The position numbers and the translations under genes were made by a program. A DNA stretch of 64,000 nucleotides from Ilyonectria destructans (taxonomy: Eukaryota > Ascomycota > Sordariomycetes > Hypocreales > Nectriaceae), in assembly GCA_020740775.1 (NCBI GenBank), contig JAHEWK010000009.1:2976001-3040000 (forward strand). The letters run 5' to 3'. Positions 22,971 to 33,638 of this stretch are shown one piece after another; position 1 is the stretch's first letter; the number at the start of each line of letters is the position of its first letter. The notes under the pieces are model-generated. The model saw nothing but the letters and a program-made list of their open reading frames with translations. It did no database searches and had not been told where the DNA came from.

Positions 22971-24140
22971 TCAAGCCCGATTATAATCATACATCATCCC
23001 CAAATCCTGCAGCAGATGGGCCAAAGTCTCATTCCCATACTCTTCCGCCCATTCCAGGGGAATTTTACCTGTATCATCCGCAATGTCCGGGTCCGCACCC
23101 GCCGCCAGCAACAACTCGACGACTTCCACATACCCATCCTCGGCCGCCCGGGACAGAGGCGTCCGTCCGTCCGCATCCAGGGAGTTACGATCTACTCTCT
23201 CCGTAGCCAGCAGAATATCCACCACCTCCACCCATCCTCCCTGCACGGCTTTGGACAAGGGCGTCTCTCCCCACGCATCCTTGATATCCGCACTGGCGCC
23301 CGCGGCCAGCAGCTGCTGCACCACGCCCCCATGACCGGACCACGCAGCCATCGCGAGGGCCGTCCGCGCGTCATCATCTATTGCTTCTATATCAACAGCT
23401 CCTGAGTGCAGCAGTATATCCACTACCCCCTCGTGCCCGGTCAGAGCCGCCTCGGACAACGGCGTATTGCCCGCATCGTCCCTCGGCTGCGGATCGACCC
23501 CGTACGTCGTCAACAGCAACTCCACCAGCGCCGCGTGGCCATGCTTCGCCGCCCAGGTCAGAGCCGTCCACCCATGGTCATCGCCGACATTCGGATCAAC
23601 ACCCGGGGTAGCCAGCAGCCGCCGGACTATGGCCTCATGTGGTCCTGCCGCTGCCCGCAACAAAGGTCGGAAGCCCCATCGATCCCGCGCATTCACATCC
23701 ACGCGCTGCGTCGCCAGGAGCACGTCGACGACCTCGTCATGCCCCGACTTCGCCGCGCGCATCAGCGGCGTCTCCCCGGATCCTGTGTCGATCTTCGCGT
23801 CCGTATCGACGCCCTCCACCGCGAGCAGCAGTCGCACAATTGCGGAATGGCCGTGGTCCACCGCCGGAAAGAGGGCCTGTTCGGCGACAGTCCGCGTCGC
23901 GTGTACTGACCGCACCGCACCATGGGCCGCCAGCGACTTCTGCGCCGTGGTCTCACGTCCTTCGATTGCGGCCCAGAATAATGCTGTGCCGCCGCCGTGT
24001 TGGCTGTTGTATTGGTAGACACAGGGGTTGAGCACCCGGTAGGCATGGGTGCATGTCTGGACGAAAGCGTTGAGGTCGGCGACCGAATCGAACTTTTCGG
24101 CGATGCACTGCAGTATCTCGGGCGGTAAGTCAAGTATCAT
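22971..24140 (-). CDS. F-box-like ankyrin-repeat protein
   Basis: An uninterrupted frame of 389 codons. The first 40 residues (ILDLPPEILQCIAEKFDSVADLNAFVQTC) match an F-box, which binds Skp1 in SCF ubiquitin ligases. From about residue 50 to the end there are about nine ankyrin repeats with canonical cores such as GETPLMRAAKSGHDEVVDVLL and GRTPLSRAAEDGYVEVVELLL. Ankyrin arrays bind proteins, so this is likely a substrate adaptor. The last repeat runs into a short tail (LAHLLQDLGMMYDYNRA). High third-position GC contrasts with the AT-rich patch beside it. Such genes are numerous and variable in ascomycetes and the partner is unknown. Confidence 0.9.
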   Translation of the reverse strand: MILDLPPEILQCIAEKFDSVADLNAFVQTCTHAYRVLNPCVYQYNSQHGGGTALFWAAIEGRETTAQKSLAAHGAVRSVHATRTVAEQALFPAVDHGHSAIVRLLLAVEGVDTDAKIDTGSGETPLMRAAKSGHDEVVDVLLATQRVDVNARDRWGFRPLLRAAAGPHEAIVRRLLATPGVDPNVGDDHGWTALTWAAKHGHAALVELLLTTYGVDPQPRDDAGNTPLSEAALTGHEGVVDILLHSGAVDIEAIDDDARTALAMAAWSGHGGVVQQLLAAGASADIKDAWGETPLSKAVQGGWVEVVDILLATERVDRNSLDADGRTPLSRAAEDGYVEVVELLLAAGADPDIADDTGKIPLEWAEEYGNETLAHLLQDLGMMYDYNRA

Positions 24141-26526
24141 CTCAGCTCGTTAATTAATAAATTTAGTTGAGAATGGATGCGTTGATAGAGAGGGAGACAA
24201 GAACGCTGGAGACTAGCCCAGGAAGGTGGTATGAGTGCTATGGTTGCAGGTTTGAGAAGGGAGATTGTCAGGATTCGGGCACGCGAGACGGCGGTGAGCC
24301 CACTTGTGCCCGTCACGGTCGGCCGGCTCGGGAAAGCCTCTCGCGGAATTGTCCACAGAGCGCACGGCGGCAGGGCATTCCACGATAATGATTCCTCCGC
24401 TCCGAACACATGTGGACTGAACATGGACACGAGCCGGATGTCAAATACGATCTCGTCCGGTCCAGTAATGGAGAAGCCCGGTATGTGGATCTCTCCCTCC
24501 GCCACAGGTGGGTCCGACTGCGGTCGGTTAACATGAATTAACCCGGCCTTGCCTCCGTACGAATCTCGTGGCGGGTACCGGCGGCGTTCCACGATACCTC
24601 GGTTTGACGCATGTCATCGTCCGTGATCCGGAACGCGAGGTTGATCGGGGCCGGCGGCTCGGCAATGTGAGAAGCGACGATATTGCAGTTGACATGCTGA
24701 CTTGTATGGCCAGTCCGGGTGATGTCATCCTCGTCCGCCGTCTTTGTATCGGAGTGTGATGTCGGCCTCAAGCCGAACAAACACTTGGGTTGCGAACTGG
24801 TAGTTAATATTCGTGGTCGAAATGGATGTGGCGTTGCGGTTGGATATGGAAACAGTTCAGCGTGTTTGAACCTATCGTTAGTAGCAAAGGTGGCCTTGAA
24901 AGAGATATTCCCTTTTGCGGCCGGCACTTGCATTTGGCTCCAGGTGACGTTAACTGTGTCGTCAGACCCGTCGGCGAACCGAACGAACGCGCCGCCGAGG
25001 CTGAACAGGTGCGTCACGGTGTCGCCCGCAAGGTCCTTGAGGTCCTTTTCAAGTTGGGAATGGTGCTCTTCAACCTCCTTCTTGAGTTCAGTTATGTCTT
25101 CTTTGCTCTTATCATCCTTGTTGTCTGCCGCGAGGTCGATCAGGTATTTGATCAGGGTAATGAGGGCCGGAATGAGGATTACAAGCGGCAGGACGACCTC
25201 GGCTATCTCAATAAGGGCGATGAACGCGGCGACCACCTCGCCTGCGACAAGCAGGTCCTTGATCTCCTTCGCGAGCTCCCACACCTGCTTGAGTCGTTTC
25301 ACGAAATCTTTCCATTGGAGTGGGTATATTCGCGAGTCTTGTGTACCTATTTGCGGTTCTTGACCTTGCGGCAGAAAATACGGTTGAGCGTCTCGATCGC
25401 GAGCTTCTCAGATCCTGCAATAGCAAAAGGTTTACCGAACATAACCGGGTCCTTGAAGATGGCCGTCTCAATGTGTAAAATATTATTTGCCACCTCATCC
25501 GCCAGCCGAGACCAGACATCCGTCACCTGGAAGGGTCGTTTGAAGATCAGGGAGAGCACCTTGATCCAATCGCTTCATCGAGCACGGATACCTCGGCTTT
25601 CTATGACACCTCCAGGTGTCAGGTGCAGCCTTTCGTCATTGACGAGCTTGGTCTTGTCCTCGGGTGGGTTGAGTCCGAACTTGAACTTTGCCTTGGCTGC
25701 TTTTTTGAAGAGCTTTTCGACCAGCGCTTGGCACGGCTGACCCTTGGACCCCTGCTTGATGGCGTCGTTGAGGTCGGCGTTCCAGTCTTCAAAAAATAAG
25801 CCCTTGTCCTTGTAATAGAACCTGTTGGAGGCGCCGGCCATTACTCCCTCGGCAAAGATGACGTTCCGGAAGATGGCCTCCTCTTTGCCGTTCCAGCCAA
25901 ATTTGATATCCGGCAGCGTTACCCCCATAAATTCGAGGCCGGACCGAATTAGGAAGGTCTGAAAAGGGGTGATTTGTCAGTGTGAGCCACAGAGTGAAGG
26001 AATAAACAAGAATAATGAGTGAAAACAAACCAAGACATATATTAACCAAGTCGGGAAGACAGAAAGATTTTACATTTTTTGCTCCTCTCCTTCTTGTTAT
26101 TTGTGCCATTTATACATTGTTGAATGAAGACTCCTTCCAGTCGTCATAGTACACATAAGCATTCAGGAACTTGAAGGTAGGTAAATTGGCAGGCCAGTCC
26201 GGTCTCGGATTGTCCGCCTTGCCGGTCTTGACGAGGTCATTAGACACATCTGTGCCGGTGAGGGACCGCTCTTCCAGCTTCACCACGTTGTCATACTCGA
26301 TAATCACCACTCTTGGCTTACCATCCCGGAAGTGGATCTCGCCCAACCACGGGGACTGCTCAGCTGGTTTGCCAGACCACCCAAACCGCCCAAATGTCAC
26401 CCGTGCCTTGATCGACAACCGCTTTCCTCGTCCCGGTCGGACCAACCTCACAGCTTTGGATCTGTCCAGGTCGGCCGTCAGCTTTTAGAGTCCGAACCCG
26501 AGCGCTACCTCCGGCACCTTGCGCAT
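24137..26526 (-). pseudogene. Damaged gene(s): unknown protein with hydrophobic hairpin and coiled coil
   Basis: Consistent protein-like reading runs right to left. From ATG 26526 it gives MRKVPEVALGFGL, then an in-frame TAA (26485-26487), then KLTADLDRSKAVRL to YYDDWKESSFNN. A 150-nt intron follows, then TFLIRSGLEFMGVTLPDIKFGW to ESRGIRAR, an in-frame TGA (25575-25577), and SDWIKVLSLIFKRPF onward. A second block (25302-24538) has KDFVKRLKQVWELAKEIKDLL, two hydrophobic helices of about 20 residues each (FIALIEIAEVVLPLVILIPAL and following) and a charged coiled coil (DITELKKEVEEHHSQLEKD). Its 3' part changes frame at least twice before GLIHVNRPQSDPPVAEGE. It could be one gene or two. I recognise no family. 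Confidence 0.42.
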
Positions 26527-27546
26527 GAATACGTCCTATGAGGAGTCTTAGAAACTTACATACATTTAGAACCCAGATTCTCTACCAGCAGAATGTATCA
26601 CAAGGCCTTACTCCAGCGGATACAGTCACAACCAAGGGTGATTTTCGTCAAACGAGCTTGCTATATAAGAGGCAAAAATCATGCCATCATCGCATCGCGG
26701 GCTTAGAATACTTCGGAAACTGAGGTACCTGAGGTTCAAGTTTGTATTGGAAGAAATAGACCAGATATCAAAGGAGTAGCCCCACTAAGGATTAGGCCTA
26801 CTATACTCTAAATAATACCCCTACGTTCATTAGGAGAATCTCTGCCCCCACTTATAAAGAGAAAAGATGTGTTTATAGGATAAAGTAATAATTCTTCGAT
26901 AACTCTTAATTGATAACACAACTCGGCCGCATTTAACACGGCGGCCATCATCTCGGCCACGGCAAAATGTCACCCGCGTTGCATCTTGGCCTATTGGAGT
27001 CCATTGCATAAGACCCTAGAACCCATCCGGGCAAGAGTGACACGTCATCGTCTGGGGAACAGGTGGATGTTGTTGCTGTCCGCGCCCAACGTCCCAAGAC
27101 GGGCACCCATCACATCAGGTCATTGCTGATCCTGGCTTATCTCCAAGTTCAGGCCATTCTCGTCTTGCTACGCGCATGCATTAGGGTGCAACCCTGACGC
27201 CTCAACCTTGAAAGGGGTACAAAACGAGAATATTATTCGTATCATTCTCGGTCAGAGTTATTGCTTCAGGCAGGGATCGTCGGATCGGCAGGTCATGTGT
27301 CCTGATTCCGTTCACCTGTCGCTGAGGAGCTGACGCGCCAATTTCATCACCTCGTTTCAATCCATCTGCCGTGCGACCCTAGATTGAGCGCGCTCCTCAC
27401 CGCTCTACATCCTCTTTTCATATTAAACGGATGCCAGCACTGATACACAGCTAGACTCGGGACAAGCGCCGTGCACGCGCGGAAATCAACTAGCTTTCTC
27501 TCGATTCGGCAGTCAACCGACTCTGTGCTGAGCAAACGTCTTTAGC
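26527..27546. other. Intergenic stretch, no gene recognised
   Basis: Moderately AT-rich near 26760-26900, otherwise ordinary. It forms the 5' region of the GNAT gene. No open frame with a recognisable product. Confidence 0.4.
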
Positions 27547-28338
27547 ATGGAGGCCATGTCGTCACTAGAGCAGGCTTTGCCGCCTCTCAAAATCTATCTC
27601 AGCGTCGACGAATTCCAGAGCCAGGGCATAACGCCGTGGTTCAACTATTCTGTCACTCTGCCCCAACACCCACTCCCTAGCCTGTCAGAGCGACCACAGA
27701 TCAAGACAGAGCGTCTTGTGGTCCGCCCGTTGACCGAGGAGGACTTACACGACTTGCACGAGCTACGCCGCCTGCCGGACTTGCAATCACGATCACAGAA
27801 CCGTGGCCGGCCAGACAAAGACAAAGAGGAGACGAAACAATACATCGATCATTTAAAGCAAGACGAGGACAGCCATTGGTACTTTGGCGCCTTTCTCCAA
27901 TCAACAAATGAGCTGATCGGCGAGGGCGGCATGCCCGACTGCCTCCACATGGTCACATCAGCGTCTGGCTGGCCAGAAGCTGAGTTTCTCATCAAGCCAG
28001 AATATTGGCGACAAGGATACGGCACCGAGTTCTTCAACGCCGTGATGGATTCATGGTGGAAGTTGCCGCGTCAACGGAAGAGACTCCAACTCCTCCCCGC
28101 TATTGCGCCGAACAAAGAGCCGGGCGATGAGATGTTGGAGGGCGTCGTGTTTCGATGGGAAGAGCCTAATGATGCTGCACGAGGTTTCTTTGCAAAGGTC
28201 CTAGAACAGGCGCCCATCTATGCGGAAGGCGGCTATGAGAGTATTGATACTCGAGAAGGCAGAGAAGGAAATCTTGTACAGTTTACTGGATCGTTAGCTA
28301 CCCATCCTAGGCTTCAGGACTGTATCATTGAGGAGTGA
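27547..28338 (+). CDS. GNAT-family N-acetyltransferase
   Basis: An intact single-exon frame of 263 codons. ERLVVRPLTEEDLHDLHELRRLPD opens a RimJ/RimL-like (Acetyltransf_3) fold at about residue 55. The acetyl-CoA-binding segment is EAEFLIKPEYWRQGYGTEFFNAVMDSWW, with the R/Q-x-x-G-x-G/A signature as RQGYGTE. This family transfers acetyl from acetyl-CoA to an amine; the acceptor is unknown. The N-terminal 50 residues resemble those of other fungal GNATs rather than a targeting signal. A second ATG lies at 27556. Confidence 0.88.
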   Translation: MEAMSSLEQALPPLKIYLSVDEFQSQGITPWFNYSVTLPQHPLPSLSERPQIKTERLVVRPLTEEDLHDLHELRRLPDLQSRSQNRGRPDKDKEETKQYIDHLKQDEDSHWYFGAFLQSTNELIGEGGMPDCLHMVTSASGWPEAEFLIKPEYWRQGYGTEFFNAVMDSWWKLPRQRKRLQLLPAIAPNKEPGDEMLEGVVFRWEEPNDAARGFFAKVLEQAPIYAEGGYESIDTREGREGNLVQFTGSLATHPRLQDCIIEE

Positions 28339-28428
28339 GGAAGGATTATGGATTTGAGTACCCCGCCCTACTATATGCACTATAACTAGAGGGCTTCTCT
28401 TGGTCAGCGTCTGGTCCTTTCGTGCTTG

Positions 28429-28686
28429 TCAGTGTCGATGGCGGCGTATTTGCTCCATTTTGGGGATAACATGCTGCACGAGCTCGTCATCTGAAGGTCG
28501 GTCGAGCTGCACCAGGCTGAGCAGGGAAACACAAAATGAGGGCAAGGCTACTTACTTATAGGCAAACAGCTTGTCGCAATAGCCACACCTGATGAGTTTC
28601 TCGTCGAGGTGTGTCTGTCTATTGCATTTGAGATGGTCTTGGCGTATGAACCGTCTAGCGCACACATCGCAGAGCTGTGTAGCGTC
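28429..28686 (-). pseudogene. Remnant of a C2H2 zinc-finger gene
   Basis: The minus strand reads DATQLCDVCARRFIRQDHLKC then NRQTHLDEKLIRCGYCDKLFAY. A well-formed intron (GTAAGT to CTGCTCAG) follows, then LVQLDRPSDDELVQHVIPKM to a stop at 28429. The first finger keeps C-x2-C, Phe, Leu and the second His, but the first His is Asn. The linker HLDEKLIRC resembles the usual TGEKPF linker. The second finger has only its cysteines before the intron. No start codon or upstream exon was found. It is probably a decayed transcription-factor gene. Confidence 0.5.
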
Positions 28687-29077
28687 CTACCCTAGAACGA
28701 CCATTGACTAGTTTTCAGAGTTGATAAAGAGTTTTCGGAGCCGGGGCTAGGGAAGGGCAGCCCCCTACAGGGGGACGACGCGATACCACAGGGTGCCCAC
28801 TACAGGAGACAGAAGACAGGGGTGATTAAATAGCGATGGAGACCGGACCTGGCCGCCGTGACCCCATCGCAGAGACCCGGCGAGTACGACTCGACGAACG
28901 GGAAGCCTTTGATACCGAAAGGCACATCAATCGGACCCGATGATTTTCCGCCACTACCCCAAACCCACCCCAGTCAGCGGCCATGAGAAAAATCCCTCAG
29001 TCATAGCCTTCGTTCCTTCAAAATCATGTTCAAAGGACTGGGTGGCGAGGGCATCTTTGGCATGAGGAGCCGCAATA
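28687..29077. other. Intergenic region upstream of the Zn2Cys6 gene
   Basis: No gene is seen. At 29028 an ATG opens a frame (MFKGLGGEGIFGMRSRNND) that stops just as the zinc-cluster frame begins; see the findings. Confidence 0.4.
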
Positions 29078-31337
29078 ATGACTAAGTGTCTAACGTGTAA
29101 AAGGCGAAAGGTACGCTGTGACGCGGCCTTCCCTTCCTGCTCGGCGTGTGTCCGTCTCAATTTATTTTGTCATCGGGCAAATATGGACAAGGTGCTCACT
29201 TGGCTACCACCTACCATATATCACACGGAAGGCATCGTCGCAGCACAACGTAAACAAGAGTCACTTCGAGAAGATGTTTCACAGCGTGGGCGTCAAGTTT
29301 TTTTCAGAGGTAAGCCGCGGTAGCCAATTGCTTAAACCTTACTTGTCAACGATGCGTGTGTCATCTCGATAGGACTCTAAAGGCAACTAACAACTTTTAG
29401 ATGCTGAGCAGATGGCTACGTCCAATCTTGTCCAGCAGGCTCTTGGCGGGGTCGAGGTTGACAGAATCTGTGATGATCTGGACAGGAGTGTACACAATCA
29501 CAACCCCTTGTCATCCATTGGTTTATTTTCTCTCATTGTTCCTAAACATTCGAAAGAACCTCTGTTGTCTGATTCAACTCCACGCCACGACGAATTATTG
29601 GACTTGGACCAGTGGCCTGCGTCTCAGTTTCCAACTTCAATTAGCAGCCATGCTACGACAAATCAAGGTTTGCCAAGTCTAGCACCTTTGGATCGTTTTC
29701 GAGATGCAACTTTTCAAGATGATAACCAGCTGCCGTCGGCCTACGAATCCGTGGATGAACACATATTTGTTCAACAACTTCTCCCCAGCACTATCGCGGC
29801 TTCCTCCTCAGAAACCATCTTATTAGCCGACAATCGACAAACACCACCACCAGATGGCTTTGGGCTGGTACCTAGTCCAAGTAGTTTTGCGAATGCTTTG
29901 CCAGATACCACGTATTTTTTGCTTGACCACTACAAAACGAATATGCTCGCTTCGTTTAGTCCCAAGCACAATCCCTACCCTCCTTGGAAAGTATTACACT
30001 TACCAAGCGCCTTACAAGCTGTGTCGGAAATTAGCATCTGGGGCAGTGGAGATCATATTCGAACATCCTTGCTCTACAGCATCTTGGCTCTCTGCGCATT
30101 CAACCTCGACGCCTCTTCAAATCCTGAACTCGACAGCACAACGTTTTGGAGCCTCAAGGCTATTTCGTTTTGCCAGATAGCCCAGGAGCAATTGAGGCTT
30201 GGCACTGCATCTAACGCAGATGAACAGTGCCAAGGTCGAATCGACGAGCTTGTGATAGCTACTATGAGCATGAACACAATATCTGTGAGCTAGCATCCCT
30301 TCCTAGTATTTCTACCGTCAGGCGCTCACTGTCAATAGGTCATGAGCGGCAAAGCGAATCAGGCCAGGAACTTCCTCTTAGCTGCTGAGAGAATGATTGA
30401 GCGACGTGCTGTATTTGAAAACCGACAGTGTCGAGAATTCAAAATGCTTTGCAATATGCTGCTGTATACTCGAGTGATGGAAGAGGTAACGCACATCTAT
30501 CCAGCATGGCAATGCCAGTCCAACCTTTCAAGCATCAGGTCATGGTCAAATTGTAGTGCCACGGAAGAAACACTCCGTGCATCGCATGAGGCGAGATTCC
30601 CTTCCTTAAGGACTCGAGTCTTCATTGAGACGAAAGATCTTAAGGCGTTGCGACCAGCGGGGCTCGAGTCTTATTTAAATAATGAGATCCAAGCACCCCA
30701 AAGACATCTCAATTCAACGTTCGATGACATATTTGGACTCCCAGAATCACTCATCAGCCTCATATCACGCACAACTCACGCAATAAACATCATCGAGGCT
30801 GATTTTACAGACCTACCAGGTCTCATGAACATGGATGCCATTCGAACACTTGAGCGGGATATCATTGAAGCGGCTCCCGACGAATTGAGCCCAACCGAGG
30901 CGAATAAAGAACTTAGCACAGAAAACAATAAAGACCTGTCGTTTCAGATCACGAACGCGGCGGTTCATACGGCACTCAGCATATATTTTTACCGTGAAAT
31001 ACGTTACGTCCACCCAACGTCAATTCAACACTTTGTTGATAAAACGCTGCTCCATCTCCTGCAATATGAGAAACAGACCAAGGATTGTGCCAACTTTGCC
31101 GCTGCTGGGATCTGTTGGGCTGCTTTTGTTATTGGATGCGAAGCTACGGAACTCTCTTCAAGGGAGCAGATACTTCAATTAATTTCACGTCTGGCCGACA
31201 AAAGTGGGAACGGAAATTTTAGAACTGCTTTGAAGTTTGTCCCTGTTGTTTGGGAGTCAAGAACTGAAGCGAAGTCTTTTGACTTGAGCTGGAGACAAGT
31301 ACTGAGAGCTTCAAAGCTAGAACTTCTTCTATCTTGA
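29078..31337 (+). CDS. Zn2Cys6 transcription factor
   Basis: Fungal-specific binuclear zinc-cluster regulator acting in the nucleus. Exons are 29078-29309, about 29401-30282 and 30340-31337. The DNA-binding motif C-x2-C-x6-C-x6-C-x2-C-x6-C is complete (CLTCKRRKVRC, CSACVRLNLFC) within the first 35 residues. The long C-terminal part (FLLDHYKTNMLASFSP, SSLLYSILALCAFNL-like helices, LLHLLQYEKQTKDCANFAAAGICW) matches the ARCA-type or Fungal_trans_2 regulatory domain. The first intron joins VFFR to DAEQMATSN. The start at 29078 puts the zinc cluster at residue 4, which is unusually close. No target is evident; the divergent remnant at 28.4 kb and the aldolase at 32 kb are neighbours. Confidence 0.88.
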
Positions 31338-32073
31338 AACATAATCACAATGTTCACGTTTCGCAATTGCTATTGTGATGGTGCCAGTAGGCACCCCGGA
31401 GCTTTAGTATCGCAGGCCCTTCTTGCTAGTCAAGGCCCTATTTAAAGTGATAGCTCTGCCGATAACTTTGGCAGGGCATGCTTTTCTCCTTTTTTAATTT
31501 TCGATGGTATACTTTTTGTCTTGCCTTGTTCCCTTGCCCAAGCTGTCGCAGCAGCTTTTGTCACTATTATTCTATTCTCGCTTGCAGACCCCATCTAGAC
31601 GCACTATATCAAGTGTTCCTAAAGTCTACAGGCCCATTCCGCCCTTTGATGCAGCTGTACTTGACTTGTCCCCTCTTCACTTGCTGTTGACGATAACCTC
31701 TTCTGCCTCTTGGGTGCGGTTTGCACTAACTGCGTCACCCACCAACAAACTATGCAACAACTATCGTATTGCTACACGTGTGATATTGGAGTTCAGATGT
31801 ATTTGGTTTTTCTTTTTTAGCTTTACTTAATATCAACAGATAGATCAAAGCCATACAGTATTTTCAAATAGTATTTTCAAACAGTAAGTGCTACATCCAG
31901 CACCAGAAGAGACCGTAGCTGAACAATAAGGTTGTTGCACACTGGTCTCTGCCTTAAGCTTCAATTCAACCCTTCTGACTTCAACCCTGACGACCTTGAG
32001 ACAGGAACCTTATTCCGAGCAATAAGATTTAAGAGACTGACGTCTCCCGTCGTCCAGAGGGAGGTCAGATGTA
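31338..32073. other. Intergenic region between convergent genes
   Basis: 3' region of the Zn2Cys6 gene (+) and the aldolase-family gene (-). Pyrimidine-rich from 31478 to 31560. No gene recognised. Confidence 0.4.
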
Positions 32074-33050
32074 TTAAGCATAACCTTGGAACTTCCGAAG
32101 TCTTATCTCATTTTCGATCTCTGGTTGGAATTCGCAATACAGGGAGTCCTAAAGCCCAGCTGTCAGTATGTACGTACCATAAAACGGGACATGTTACGCA
32201 CCGGGTCGCTAGTTGTCTCGCAAGTATGCTTGGAAGTCTCGTCACTGATGCATTTCTTCTCCAACCCCTCCTTCATGGCAGCTTCGACAAGCAACTGAAT
32301 CTCACAACATCGCTCCATCAAAGTAAAAAGGTATGCAGCCTCGTCAACAGTTTGACCAACAGTGAGAAGGCCATGATTCTGCATAATCAAGCCCCTACCC
32401 TTTGGACCCAAAGCTGTTGCAAGAGGGCTGCTCAAGGTCTCGTCGAAAACAACGCCACCGTAACTCGCATGGACGCCCTGGGCTTCTCCATAAAACATGG
32501 CCGCGTCTCCATTTAACATCTCAAACGGCCGGCCGAATGCTGACCAGGCCTTTCCAAAACGGGAGTGGCAGTGACATGCTGCGATGACATCTGGGCGGAC
32601 CCTATGGATTGCTGAATGAATGAGGAAACCTGCGGCATTCACGGGGCGCTTCGTATTTCCTCCGATGATCTCACCATCCTCATTCACCAACACCATGTCT
32701 TCTGGTTCCAGCAAAGCAAAGTGCACACCAAGACTACCGACGAATTAGATTTCCTTCATATCTGCTTTCAAGATCAGAATAGAAACATACGGGTTGGTCC
32801 AGAATTTGGCTGGATACTCCGGGTCGCGTACGGAGATATGACCTGCCATCCCTTCGCTATAGCCTCTGCGGGCGAAAACATGGAACGCATGAGCCATGTG
32901 CTCTAACATAAAAGCCCTCTTTTTGGCGACGTCGGAAAAAACTGGCATTGCTACCATGGCATTCCCCTGGACGATAGCCTCCAGAGGTGTTTTCTTTCGT
33001 CCATCTTGAAATGTCAACCGGCTTTCGCGGGGTTCTGGACTTGGCTCCAT
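32074..33050 (-). CDS. Class II aldolase/adducin-family protein
   Basis: Zn-dependent aldolase fold (fuculose-phosphate aldolase type), used in fungi for aldol cleavage or unassigned roles. Start ATG at 33050. Exon 1 holds EHMAHAFHVFARRGYSEGMAGHISVRDPE, the family's N-terminal signature. A 58-nt intron (GTATGT to CGGTAG) joins NP to LGVHFALLEPEDMVLVN. The metal-binding HCHSRFGKAWSAFG and QNHGLLTVGQTVDEAAY follow. A third exon, found by splicing GTGCGT to CTTTAG, restores DPDSLYCEFQPEIENEIRL and ends at 32074; without it the end would be a nonsense tail. The His-x-His pair and later His are present, so the enzyme looks functional. Confidence 0.88.
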
Positions 33051-33465
33051 GGTCGAAATTAGGTTGGATTCCTGATGTCAATGCCCTGGATAATAGAATC
33101 TGTGCACAATCGTGAAATTTTAAAAGTACGAGCCCCATTGCATTTTATATGTAGGCAAACGCGCGCCCAATGCATGAAGTAAATCACGGTCAGGTTACTT
33201 CAGGTTATGGTCGGCCGAATATGCCCGGAGCAGAAAATGTACGGGGCAACGGCATCCACATTTCTGTAGCGTGACGCTAGTTTATCTGAATACAGTCGTG
33301 TCGGCCGACAAGTTTAGCTCTGTCATCAATCGATATCCGGCCCTGGATAATAATGAGGAGTAGTTAGATTGATTTGGCTGAAGCCGAGCTAGGTGTGTCT
33401 ATATTGTGATTGGTCAAACTTCGATGTGAATTCTGGTACAGAATGAAGCGCTTACTGTTACTGGG
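33051..33465. other. Intergenic region up to the retrotransposon
   Basis: Promoter side of the aldolase-family gene. It ends in CTGGG, the target-site copy of the LTR element. No other feature. Confidence 0.4.
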
Positions 33466-33638
33466 TGATACGAGCAGGGTTGTGACCGTAGGTCTAGATG
33501 TGTGTAATGAAGGATTGATGATCTCTACAGCTAGCTAGCTACGGTCGGAGCCGTAAGGGTTCCGACCCGCAGGCCCGAGGCCTGAGGCATTAAGCCCAGT
33601 TCCTGGCTGTGAAGCCAAGGAAAGGGCTTTCCGCATCA
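33466..33638 (-). repeat. Left LTR (3' LTR by coding polarity)
   Basis: 173 bp, beginning TGATACGAGC and ending CCGCATCA. It retains the canonical TG...CA ends. It differs from the right LTR at eight sites, all transitions. Confidence 0.92.

Noticed and set aside
32163..32215. Native C-terminus NMSRFMVRTY of the aldolase-family protein
   Set aside because: Splicing at GTGCGT to CTTTAG gives a better family-like end, so this tail is read-through intron.
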